DNA of 35,066 nt from Cacconaster sp045641345 (GTDB lineage Bacteria > Bacteroidota > Bacteroidia > Bacteroidales > UBA932), in assembly GCA_045641345.1 (NCBI GenBank), contig JAZUGR010000004.1, positions 1 to 35,066 on the forward strand. The letters run 5' to 3'. The translations under genes were made by a program, and so were the position numbers. Shown here in pieces: positions 16,827 through 24,390 of this stretch. The notes beneath the pieces are model-generated. The model saw nothing but the letters and a program-made list of their open reading frames with translations, was not told the origin of the DNA and made no database searches. Each line of letters begins with the position of its first letter. The stretch's first letter is position 1.

Positions 16827-19586
16827 ATGTTCTGGTTGCGCATATACGATTTCTTCGAGAAGCACAGGAAGGTTATGTGGCTCTCCCTGGGAGCCGTTAC
16901 CGTGGCTATGGTCTTTTTGGCGGCGACAATGCGCTTCAGCGAGAACATCACCGACTTCCTCCCTCTGGGATCCGACGAAAGGGAGGCGATGGAAGTCTAT
17001 CAGAAGGTCTCCGGAGCCGACAGGATAGTGTGCCTTTTCTCCAATCCCGGCGATATCGACCTTACAATCGAAGCCATCGACCGCTTCGCCTCGCTCGTCA
17101 GGGAAAAGGACACCGCGCTCTGGTGCACAAGTCTGACGACAGCTTACGATATGGACCGCATCCGTTCCACGATGGAGTTCGCGTATGAAAATGTTCCGTA
17201 TTTTCTCGATGAGAATGATTATATCAGGATAGACAGCCTCCTTTCGCAGCCCGGGTATATCGCCGGCAGGCTGCGTGAGGACCGTACTGCACTTTTGTTT
17301 CCAAGCGGGGGGATGGCCGAGACTGCCATAGCCCGGGACCCTCTCGGATTGTTCTCTCCCGTGATGCGGGCCCTTTCGGGGAATATGGAGCAAAACTCCT
17401 TCGAACTTTACGACGGATATGTCTTCACGCCCGACGGAACCCGTGCGATTGTCTGGATGAGGTCGCCGTTCGGCAACGGCGAAACCAGGAACAACTCTGT
17501 TCTGGTGGCAATGTTGCAGGAAGCCTCCGATGAGGTGATGGCGGAGTATCCCGGTATCGACATCCATCTGACGGGAGGACCGGTGATAGCCGTTGGCAAC
17601 AGCGACCGCATCAAGAGGGACACCGTCATTTCAGTCGCCGTTTCGACGGTGCTGATTCTGGCAATCCTTCTTCTTTCGTTCGGTTCCATCTTCAACATAT
17701 TGCTCATTGTCCTGACAATCGGCTGGGGATGGCTGTTCGCAGTAGGGGGTATGTCTCTCCTGAGCGACCACGTCTCCATCATAGTGATAGGCCTTTCGAG
17801 TGTAATCCTCGGCATAGCTGTCAATTATCCTCTCCATCTGGTGGCGCACGTCTCCCACCGGGGCGGCAGGAGGTCGGCCGTTGGGGAGATCGCCTCGCCT
17901 CTCGTTGTGGGCAACGTCACCACCGTCGGCGCTTTCCTGGCCCTTGTGCCGCTGCAGAGCGAGGCGCTCCGGGCCCTTGGAATCTTTGCATCGCTCCTGC
18001 TCGTGGGCACGATTGTCTTTGTATTGGTGTATCTTCCCCATATGGCTGTGCAGTCAGGCGGCAAGGATATGCGCTGCGGAAGGATAATACCGCTTCTGGC
18101 GGAACTGCGGCCCGAAAAATGCAGACCGCTTGTTGTCGCCGTCATCGTGCTGACAGCGGTGCTGGGATATTTCAGCACCGGCACGCGGTTCAGCTCCGAC
18201 CTGTCGGACATCAATTACATGACCGAATCCCAGCGCGCCGATATGGCCTACTTCCGCAGCTTGTTCCCATCCGGCCCGTCGCATCAGGAGCACGAGCTCC
18301 TTGTGGTGAGCAAGGGTGGCAGTTTCGACGAGGCTCTGGCGGAGGGTCTCAGGCACAAAAGCATCTCCGACAGCCTGGCTGCAGAGGGAAAGATCCTCTC
18401 GTCCAGAAGCGTCAACCCGTTCCTGAGCACTCTCGCCGAGCAGCAGAGAAGGCTCCTGATGTGGAAGGAGTTCGCCGCCCGGTTCAATTCCGGATATGGA
18501 GATGAATTCAGAAAAGCTGCCGTCGGGGCCGGTTTCAGCACCGCTGCATTCACCCGTTTCGAGACACTCCTTTCACAGGCAGACGACTTCCGTCCGCAGG
18601 ATATCGATTATTTCGAGCCTCTTGCGGAGGGGCCGCTTTCATCCTGCCTGACAACTGTCGGGGAGACCTGCTGCATAGTCGAGTCCATAAATGTCGATGC
18701 CGGGGATATTGATGCCGTCAGCAGCCGTTTCGACAACTGTTTCGACATATCCCTGCTCGACAATGCACTTGCGGAGAGTCTTTCCGACAACTTCAATTAT
18801 ATCGGATGGGCCTGCTCCCTGATAGTGTTCTTCTTCCTTTGGTTCTCGTTCGGCAGCTTCTCCCTGGCATTGATTTCATTCCTGCCGATGGCCATAAGCT
18901 GGGTATGGATACTCGGTTTGATGTCCGTCCTCGGGATAGAGTTCAATATAGTGAACATTATCCTTGCCACGTTCATCTTCGGGCAGGGTGACGATTATAC
19001 AATCTTCGTGACCGAAGGATGCCAGTACGAATACGCCCGCGGCAAGCCGATAATGGCCTCGTACAAGAGCAGCATAATCCAGAGTGCGCTGATAATGTTC
19101 GTGGGCATCGGCACCCTGATCGTGGCCCGCCATCCGGCGATGAAATCACTTGCCGAGGTTACGATAATCGGAATGTTTTCGGTGGTGTTGATGGCATACC
19201 TCATTCCGCCGTTGCTTTTCGGGTGGATGACGACGAAGGACGGAAAGAGACGGCAGTATCCGCTTTCGTTGCGCACACTCCTGCTTGGCGCGCCCGACAA
19301 GCCTGAGGACATCGTGATGGGCCGCTATATGTACAAGGGCAACGGGATATGCCGCGAGGTCCGGCGGAATCTCGCTTCCGCCAGCGGGCAGGACTTTACT
19401 GAAGAGGGCGGGGAGATCCTCGTCAGGGATTCAGGTTATGGCGAATCGGCCATATTGGCTGCCTACCTGCACCCGGAGGCGCACGTCAAGGCCCTTATGA
19501 ATGACGAAGACAGGATGCTGATAGCTGCCGTGTCCGCAAGGGACTTTGTCGGAAACATAGAATTCATCAAATGTGATATAAAATAA
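16827..19586 (+). CDS. MMPL/RND-superfamily lipid exporter with C-terminal methyltransferase-like domain
   Basis: A 919-residue transporter with two RND-type halves. A first helix (~16-35) is followed by a periplasmic domain, then a helix bundle (about 268-410) containing IAVNYPLHLVAH. A second periplasmic domain precedes a helix bundle (about 655-815) with the conserved FGQGDDYTIFV. MMPL/HpnN-type pumps export lipids using the proton gradient. Residues ~831-919 are an appended domain with ILVRDSGYGESAILAAYLH and ALMNDEDRMLIAAVSA, resembling the start of a Rossmann methyltransferase (motif I and the acidic second strand) but too short to be a complete one. In aryl-polyene loci an MMPL exporter with LolA-like partners is standard. 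The stop shares a base with the ACP start. Confidence 0.9.
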   Translation: MFWLRIYDFFEKHRKVMWLSLGAVTVAMVFLAATMRFSENITDFLPLGSDEREAMEVYQKVSGADRIVCLFSNPGDIDLTIEAIDRFASLVREKDTALWCTSLTTAYDMDRIRSTMEFAYENVPYFLDENDYIRIDSLLSQPGYIAGRLREDRTALLFPSGGMAETAIARDPLGLFSPVMRALSGNMEQNSFELYDGYVFTPDGTRAIVWMRSPFGNGETRNNSVLVAMLQEASDEVMAEYPGIDIHLTGGPVIAVGNSDRIKRDTVISVAVSTVLILAILLLSFGSIFNILLIVLTIGWGWLFAVGGMSLLSDHVSIIVIGLSSVILGIAVNYPLHLVAHVSHRGGRRSAVGEIASPLVVGNVTTVGAFLALVPLQSEALRALGIFASLLLVGTIVFVLVYLPHMAVQSGGKDMRCGRIIPLLAELRPEKCRPLVVAVIVLTAVLGYFSTGTRFSSDLSDINYMTESQRADMAYFRSLFPSGPSHQEHELLVVSKGGSFDEALAEGLRHKSISDSLAAEGKILSSRSVNPFLSTLAEQQRRLLMWKEFAARFNSGYGDEFRKAAVGAGFSTAAFTRFETLLSQADDFRPQDIDYFEPLAEGPLSSCLTTVGETCCIVESINVDAGDIDAVSSRFDNCFDISLLDNALAESLSDNFNYIGWACSLIVFFFLWFSFGSFSLALISFLPMAISWVWILGLMSVLGIEFNIVNIILATFIFGQGDDYTIFVTEGCQYEYARGKPIMASYKSSIIQSALIMFVGIGTLIVARHPAMKSLAEVTIIGMFSVVLMAYLIPPLLFGWMTTKDGKRRQYPLSLRTLLLGAPDKPEDIVMGRYMYKGNGICREVRRNLASASGQDFTEEGGEILVRDSGYGESAILAAYLHPEAHVKALMNDEDRMLIAAVSARDFVGNIEFIKCDIK

Positions 19587-19816
19587 TGAAAAACAGAATT
19601 GCTGAACTTATTTCGGCTGCTTTGCCTGCCGTGAATCCAGAATCCGACTTCCTTTTCGGCGAGCTTGACTCGCTCGGAGTGGTTACTATAATGATGATTC
19701 TCGAAAAGGAATATAAAGTCAAGCTTGAGGCCACCGATGCCACCCCGAAGAATTTCCGTTCGGTGGATGCCCTTGCCGCTATGGTCGAAAACAAACTATC
19801 TGCAGAAAAGATATGA
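19586..19816 (+). CDS. Acyl carrier protein 3
   Basis: A 76-residue ACP-like protein with the carrier motif FGELDSLGVVTIMM (Ser29), followed by EKEYKVKL as in other ACPs. The leading segment is shorter than in ACP1 and ACP2. It lies between the exporter and the ligase and overlaps both genes (TAATG and ATGA), so it is probably the carrier that receives the activated starter acid from the ligase. The sequence differs enough from ACP1 and ACP2 to suggest division of labour rather than duplication. Confidence 0.87.
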   Translation: MKNRIAELISAALPAVNPESDFLFGELDSLGVVTIMMILEKEYKVKLEATDATPKNFRSVDALAAMVENKLSAEKI

Positions 19817-21132
19817 CACAGGAAGAAGGAATCAGGAAGTTCGCGGCACTTACCCCGGACAAAGCCGCAGTAGTCTGCCGCAGCGGGCAGATCTCTTACA
19901 AGGAATTGTGGAACGCGATTGAACTGCGTGCCGAAGAGTTGCGCGCTCTCGGAGTGAAACCGCACCGCCCTTATGTATTCCGTGCCAGTCAGGATACGGA
20001 ATTCATAGTCACCTATTGCGCGGTACACGTGCTGGGGGCTGTCGCCGTTCCTCTGGGATTCGACGCTCCTCAGGAAAATTTCGACTCGGTGTGCGCGCAG
20101 GTGGATGCTTGCACCTATTCCGATGATATCGTGGACATCCTTTTCACAACCGGCACCACCGGGAAGGCGAAAGGCGTGATGATCAGCGAGACTTACCACA
20201 CTGCCTGCGCCGAGAACTTCATCTGCGACCTCGGTTTTTCGGCCGATCTGGCATTCATTGTCAACGGGCCGCTGAATCACATCGCGTCGCTCTCGAAAAT
20301 ACATCCCATGCTGACTGTCGGAGGCACTCTCTGCATCGTCGACGGCCTGAAGGATATGAACGCGTTCTTCGACGTGTTCAATCTTCCGTTCGACAAATTC
20401 GGAATCTTTCTGGTCCCTTCAAGCATAAGGATGCTGCTCCAGTTCTCCTTCGAAAAGCTGGCGGCTCTCGCTGACAGGATAGACGTGATTGAGACCGGTA
20501 CCGCACCGATTATGCAGAGCGATATGGAACTGCTCAGCAAGGCCCTTCCCCATACGCGGCTCTACAATACCCTGGGAGGTACCGAAGTGGGGTGTGTCTG
20601 CACCTACAATTTCAACGACGGCATATTCAAGGAGAATTGCGTGGGGCGCCCGATGAAGAACACTTCTGTCGAAATCACCCCGGAGGGCGACATAGTCATT
20701 TCGGGCCGCACCGTGATGAGCGGCTATGTGGGTGATGAGCAGGCCACCCGTGCGGTGCTCGTCGACGGCAAGATCCACGGTTCCGACGTGGGCTATTTCG
20801 ATGAAGACGGAATGATCAGGCTCAAGGGCCGCCGCGGCGACGTGATCAACGTCGGAGGATTCAAGGTGGACCCTACCGAAGTGGAGAATGCCGCCTCGTC
20901 GCATCCTTGCGTGAAGGAGTGCATCTGCATCGCCGTGCCGCATCCGATAACCGTCAACGCGCTGAAGCTGCTCGTCGTGCTCCGCGAAGGCTGCACCCTC
21001 GACAACCGCTCTCTGGCGCTACATATCAAGACGAAATTGGAAAGCCACAAGGTGCCCTCCCTGTATGAGGCGGTGGACGAAATCAAAAGAACGTATAACG
21101 GCAAACTTGACCGGAAGGCCTACAGAAAATAA
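19813..21132 (+). CDS. AMP-forming acid:ACP/CoA ligase, short N-terminal domain
   Basis: A 439-residue adenylate-forming (ANL) enzyme. The P-loop LFTTGTTGKAKGVM sits near residues 110-125, NTLGGTEVGC follows, and the C-terminal domain has RGDVINVGGFKVDP and the catalytic Lys in TYNGKLDRKAYRK. It activates a carboxylic acid as an acyl-adenylate. The region before the P-loop is only ~110 residues, clearly shorter than the ~150-200 of typical members, so part of the N-terminal subdomain is missing or compressed. The adjoining ACP3 is the likely acceptor. An aryl acid starter such as a hydroxybenzoate or coumarate is expected by analogy with aryl polyenes, but no aromatic ammonia-lyase is encoded in the window. 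It is the last gene of the run. Confidence 0.88.
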   Translation: MTQEEGIRKFAALTPDKAAVVCRSGQISYKELWNAIELRAEELRALGVKPHRPYVFRASQDTEFIVTYCAVHVLGAVAVPLGFDAPQENFDSVCAQVDACTYSDDIVDILFTTGTTGKAKGVMISETYHTACAENFICDLGFSADLAFIVNGPLNHIASLSKIHPMLTVGGTLCIVDGLKDMNAFFDVFNLPFDKFGIFLVPSSIRMLLQFSFEKLAALADRIDVIETGTAPIMQSDMELLSKALPHTRLYNTLGGTEVGCVCTYNFNDGIFKENCVGRPMKNTSVEITPEGDIVISGRTVMSGYVGDEQATRAVLVDGKIHGSDVGYFDEDGMIRLKGRRGDVINVGGFKVDPTEVENAASSHPCVKECICIAVPHPITVNALKLLVVLREGCTLDNRSLALHIKTKLESHKVPSLYEAVDEIKRTYNGKLDRKAYRK

Positions 21133-21156
21133 AAAATTTTTTGGAGAAGCCGCTCC
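21131..21156. terminator. Possible weak bidirectional terminator between convergent genes
   Basis: Between the ligase stop (21132) and the htrA-like stop (21160) lie an A6T6 tract (21131-21142) and a 4-bp inverted repeat, GGAG (21143-21146) with CTCC (21153-21156). The U-run order fits neither strand as a strong intrinsic terminator, so this is a tentative call. Confidence 0.3.
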
Positions 21157-21159
21157 TGC

Positions 21160-22293
21160 TCAGAGCACAACTATCAGTTCGATACGCTTGCCGCCGCGCA
21201 GCAAAGTGATGGCGGCCTGTTCGCCGGGGCGCAGACGGCTCATCTGCTCCTGTACGGCGGCTGCGTTCCTGAGGGGCGTGAGATTGATTTCGGTGAGGAT
21301 GTCACCGGCTTTGATCCCGGCCTTTTCGGCCACGCTGCCCTGTTGCACCGCCTCGATATAGACTCCGCCTGTGCCATTGAGGCCCAGTTTTGCAGCGCGT
21401 GCCCCGTCGATTTCCGACATTGAGATTCCCAGCACCGCGCGGCGCACCTCGCCGTATGCTATGAAGTCTTCGGCGATCTTGCTCACTATGTTGACCGGCA
21501 CCGCGAACGAATATCCGGCATATGATCCGGTGAGGGATATGATGGAGGTGTTGATTCCTACAAGTTCACCTGCGGTGTTGACCAGCGCCCCGCCGCTGTT
21601 GCCGGGGTTGACCGCAGCGTCGGTCTGAATGAACGATTCGATGCGGAACTGCCCGTCGTAGTTGGGGAGGGAGCGTCCCTTGGCGCTAACGATGCCTGCC
21701 GTGATTGTGGAACGCAGGTCGTAAGGGGAGCCGATTGCCAGCACCCAGTCGCCCAGGCGCAGCCGGTCGGAATCCCCGAGGGTGATGCAGGGCAGGTCGG
21801 AAGCCTCTATCTTGAGCAGCGCGATGTCGGTGGCCGGATCGGTGCCGACCAGGCGGGCCGGATATACACGGTCGTTCTCGAGAGTCACCTCTATCTGGTC
21901 GGCTCCGCTTATCACGTGGTTGTTGGTGACGATATATCCGTCGGGGCGGATTATCACGCCGGAGCCGAGGCCTATCTGGTCCTGCGGGGTCTGGGCGAAG
22001 CCGAACAGCAAGTCGAGCATCGTGGTGGGCCGGTTGCCCCTTGCGCGTTTCACCACCTTGACATAGACCACAGTCTGCACGGCCTCCTCGGCCGCGTCGG
22101 AAAACGATGCCACATTGGCGGAACCCGTCCTGCGTGGCTGGCTCTGCCACCGGCCGTCCGCTGTGACGCTTGCAGAGGATGCCCGGTCTTGATTTGACGT
22201 AAGGCTGCGCTGTACAACTTCGGTAGCAGTAAAGTATGCCGCCCCGGCAGAGAGGGCCACACAGAGCAGTACGAAAAGAAATTTATGCTTCAT
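21160..22293 (-). CDS. HtrA/Deg-type serine protease with one PDZ domain
   Basis: A 377-residue exported chymotrypsin-like protease. A signal or anchor segment covers residues ~3-25. The triad is visible: His126 in TNNHVI, Asp156 in DPATDIALL and Ser233 in NPGNSGGAL. A single C-terminal PDZ domain (~285-375) contains GVYIEAVQQGS and AGIKAGDIL. Deg proteases degrade or sense misfolded envelope proteins. DegP/DegQ carry two PDZ domains, so this protein is DegS/HtrA2-like in layout. I chose ATG at 22293 (MKHKFLF) because the region upstream of it has no signal-peptide sense and lies in the divergent promoter zone. It is transcribed away from the efflux operon and converges with the polyene run. 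Confidence 0.92.
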   Translation of the reverse strand: MKHKFLFVLLCVALSAGAAYFTATEVVQRSLTSNQDRASSASVTADGRWQSQPRRTGSANVASFSDAAEEAVQTVVYVKVVKRARGNRPTTMLDLLFGFAQTPQDQIGLGSGVIIRPDGYIVTNNHVISGADQIEVTLENDRVYPARLVGTDPATDIALLKIEASDLPCITLGDSDRLRLGDWVLAIGSPYDLRSTITAGIVSAKGRSLPNYDGQFRIESFIQTDAAVNPGNSGGALVNTAGELVGINTSIISLTGSYAGYSFAVPVNIVSKIAEDFIAYGEVRRAVLGISMSEIDGARAAKLGLNGTGGVYIEAVQQGSVAEKAGIKAGDILTEINLTPLRNAAAVQEQMSRLRPGEQAAITLLRGGKRIELIVVL

Positions 22294-22323
22294 GACAACT
22301 CCAATTTGCCAATTTGCGGTCAA

Positions 22324-22357
22324 ATTGTATGCCAAAGGCATAATTTTTGTATTTTTG
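22324..22357 (+). promoter_or_regulatory. Candidate Bacteroidota promoter of the efflux operon
   Basis: A TATTTTTG box (22350-22357) fits the Bacteroidota -7 consensus TAnnTTTG. The upstream ATTG (22324-22327) could be the -33 element, but the spacer is ~22 bp, a little longer than usual. Transcription would start a few bases into the palindrome at 22358 and give a short leader before the ATPase start at 22403. Confidence 0.5.
22328..22342. repeat. Short inverted repeat in the promoter spacer
   Basis: TATGCC (22328-22333) and GGCATA (22337-22342) are perfect 6-bp arms around AAA. They lie between the presumed -33 and -7 elements and share the ATGCC/GGCAT core with the longer palindrome downstream. 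This arrangement would suit a second operator site for the same regulator. Confidence 0.6.
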
Positions 22358-22389
22358 CAGATGCCAGTGAAACCTGTCACTGGCATCTG
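22358..22389. repeat. Perfect 13-bp inverted repeat in the efflux operon leader
   Basis: Left arm CAGATGCCAGTGA (22358-22370) and right arm TCACTGGCATCTG (22377-22389) are exact reverse complements around a 6-nt centre AACCTG. The palindrome begins directly after the -7 box and ends 13 bp before the ATPase start codon. It could be an operator for a dimeric repressor or form a hairpin at the 5' end of the mRNA. It is not followed by a T-run, so a simple terminator is unlikely. Confidence 0.85.
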
Positions 22390-22402
22390 GAGTCAGAATG
22401 TT

Positions 22403-23125
22403 ATGATAATTTCGCTCAAGGACGTAAACAAAACCTATCAGGGTGCACAGCCGCTGCATGTGCTCAAAGGTATCAATCTCGATATAGAGGAGGGTGAATT
22501 CGTTTCGATAATGGGGGCTTCGGGCTCCGGAAAGTCCACCCTGCTCAACATTCTGGGCATACTCGACGGTTACGATACGGGTGAGTACCGCCTTGCCGGC
22601 CGTCTCATAAAAGACCTGAGCGAAAAGCGCGCCGCCAGGTACCGCAACCATATGATAGGGTTCATATTCCAGTCGTTCAACCTCATAGGATTCAAAACCG
22701 CTGTGGAGAACGTGGAGCTCCCTCTTTTCTATCAGGGTGTAGGCCGCAAGAAGCGCCATGCCGTGGCTATGGAGTATCTGGAGCGTCTGGGGCTTGCCGA
22801 CTGGGCCGGCCACTATCCCAACGAGATGTCGGGAGGGCAGAAGCAGAGAGTGGCCATCGCCCGGGCGTTGATAACCAATCCGAAGATCATTCTGGCCGAC
22901 GAGCCCACGGGAGCGCTCGACTCCAGGACTTCGGCCGAGGTGATGCAGCTGCTTACCGACCTTAACCGCAGCGACCATGTCACGATAGTGGTGGTGACCC
23001 ACGAAAGCGGGGTGGCCAACTGCACCGACAAGATAGTGCATATCAAGGACGGAATCATAGGTGCCATAGAGGAGAATGCTTCCCACGATGCCTCTGCCTT
23101 CGGTACGTCAACCATAATGAAGTGA
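22403..23125 (+). CDS. MacB/LolD-type ABC transporter ATPase
   Basis: A 240-residue ATP-binding subunit. It has Walker A GASGSGKST (Lys44), Q-loop FQSFNL, signature MSGGQKQRVAIARAL, Walker B ILADEPTGALD and the switch His in VVTHE. LolD/MacB-type ATPases power mechanotransmission across the periplasm rather than classical import. I chose ATG 22403: the longer frame from 22292 reads through the promoter and palindrome and gives no sensible N-terminus. The stop overlaps the first permease (TGATG), so the ATPase is the first gene of a five-gene efflux operon. Confidence 0.95.
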   Translation: MIISLKDVNKTYQGAQPLHVLKGINLDIEEGEFVSIMGASGSGKSTLLNILGILDGYDTGEYRLAGRLIKDLSEKRAARYRNHMIGFIFQSFNLIGFKTAVENVELPLFYQGVGRKKRHAVAMEYLERLGLADWAGHYPNEMSGGQKQRVAIARALITNPKIILADEPTGALDSRTSAEVMQLLTDLNRSDHVTIVVVTHESGVANCTDKIVHIKDGIIGAIEENASHDASAFGTSTIMK

Positions 23126-24390
23126 TGGGCGACCTTTTCACAGAAATATTCAGAAGTTTCCGCCGCAACAAGATGCGTACGGCGCTTACGGGATTCTCCG
23201 TATCGTGGGGCATCTTTATGCTGATTATGCTTCTTGGGGCGGGCAACGGGCTGGTGAATGCCTTCAATACCGACAGCGGACGGTTCGCCTCCAATACGAT
23301 GATGGTGGGTGGCGGATGGACTTCCAAGCCTTACGACGGCCTCAGGGCAGGCAGGCGGATCCAACTTGAAGACAAGGATGTGTCATTCACGGCAAGCGAT
23401 GCGTTTTCGGAGCATATAGACGCAGTTTCGGCTACGGTCGGAAAGGAAGTCGTCGTGTCAAGGGGCTCCAGGCATTTCAGCGGATATGTGGAGGGCAATT
23501 ACCCGGAGCGTGCGGAGATTGAGAAATTGAATCTGATTGCCGGGCGCTTTGTCAACAGGATTGACATAGAGCAGCGGAGGAAGGTTGTCGTGGTGCCCGA
23601 CAACGTTCTGGAATATCTTCTCGTCGGCAATGAAAAACCCGAGGACCTCCTTGGGGAGGAGATGAGGGTGGAGGGGATATCTTTCAAGGTCGTGGGCATC
23701 ACCAAGGGCGACGGGATGCGCAATGACAGGCTGTTCTATGCTCCCTTCACCACGGTAAAGACGATATACGCGAAGGGGAAGGACATAGACGACCTTACCT
23801 TCACTTTTCACGGACTCGATACTCAAGAGCAGAACGAGGAGTTCGAGAAAGCCTACAAGGAAGCGATGAACGTCAGCCACCGTGCCGCTCCCGACGACGA
23901 GAGGGCTCTGTGGATATGGAACCGCTTCACCCAGAATCTCCAGATGGACAAGGGGCGCCGCATCATATCGACGGCGCTGTGGGTCATCGGGCTTTTCACC
24001 TTGCTCGGAGGGATAGTGGGTGTGAGCAACATAATGTTGATAACTGTCAGGGAACGCACCCACGAATTCGGAATCCGCAAGGCGATAGGCGCCTCGCCCT
24101 GGAGCATAATGAAACTGATAATGGCCGAGAGCGTCACGATAACTGCGGTGTTCGGTTACATAGGTATGGTGCTGGGGCTGATAATGTGCGAGGTTATGGA
24201 CCGGACCGTAGGGTCGGAGCCGATTGAGGTGATGGGCGAGACCTCCACGATGCTTGTCAACCCCGGGGTGGGCATCGACGTGGCCCTGTCGGCAATGGTC
24301 GTGCTGGTTGTAGCAGGCACTGTGGCCGGGCTGACCCCGGCAATCAAGGCCGTTAAGGTCAGACCCATAGAAGCATTGCGAACGGAATGA
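23125..24390 (+). CDS. MacB-type ABC permease 1
   Basis: A 421-residue permease with the MacB/FtsX layout. One N-terminal helix (about 20-45, starting after RRNKMRTALTGFSVSWG) is followed by a large periplasmic MacB_PCD domain (~50-270). Three C-terminal helices come last (about 285-310, 335-365, 385-405), with the family blocks GVSNIMLITVRERTHEFGIRKAIGA and KAVKVRPIEALRTE. Substrates of this group include macrolides, peptides and lipids; none can be assigned here. The next gene encodes a second permease with the same layout, and the two may form a heterodimer. ATG 23125 is chosen over GTG 23122. Confidence 0.94.
   Translation: MGDLFTEIFRSFRRNKMRTALTGFSVSWGIFMLIMLLGAGNGLVNAFNTDSGRFASNTMMVGGGWTSKPYDGLRAGRRIQLEDKDVSFTASDAFSEHIDAVSATVGKEVVVSRGSRHFSGYVEGNYPERAEIEKLNLIAGRFVNRIDIEQRRKVVVVPDNVLEYLLVGNEKPEDLLGEEMRVEGISFKVVGITKGDGMRNDRLFYAPFTTVKTIYAKGKDIDDLTFTFHGLDTQEQNEEFEKAYKEAMNVSHRAAPDDERALWIWNRFTQNLQMDKGRRIISTALWVIGLFTLLGGIVGVSNIMLITVRERTHEFGIRKAIGASPWSIMKLIMAESVTITAVFGYIGMVLGLIMCEVMDRTVGSEPIEVMGETSTMLVNPGVGIDVALSAMVVLVVAGTVAGLTPAIKAVKVRPIEALRTE

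Noticed and set aside
4585..21132. Ordinary fatty acid synthesis operon
   Set aside because: Three ketosynthases with extra tails, GT2-acyltransferase, CrtI-like, LolA-like and MMPL genes do not belong to a standard fab operon.
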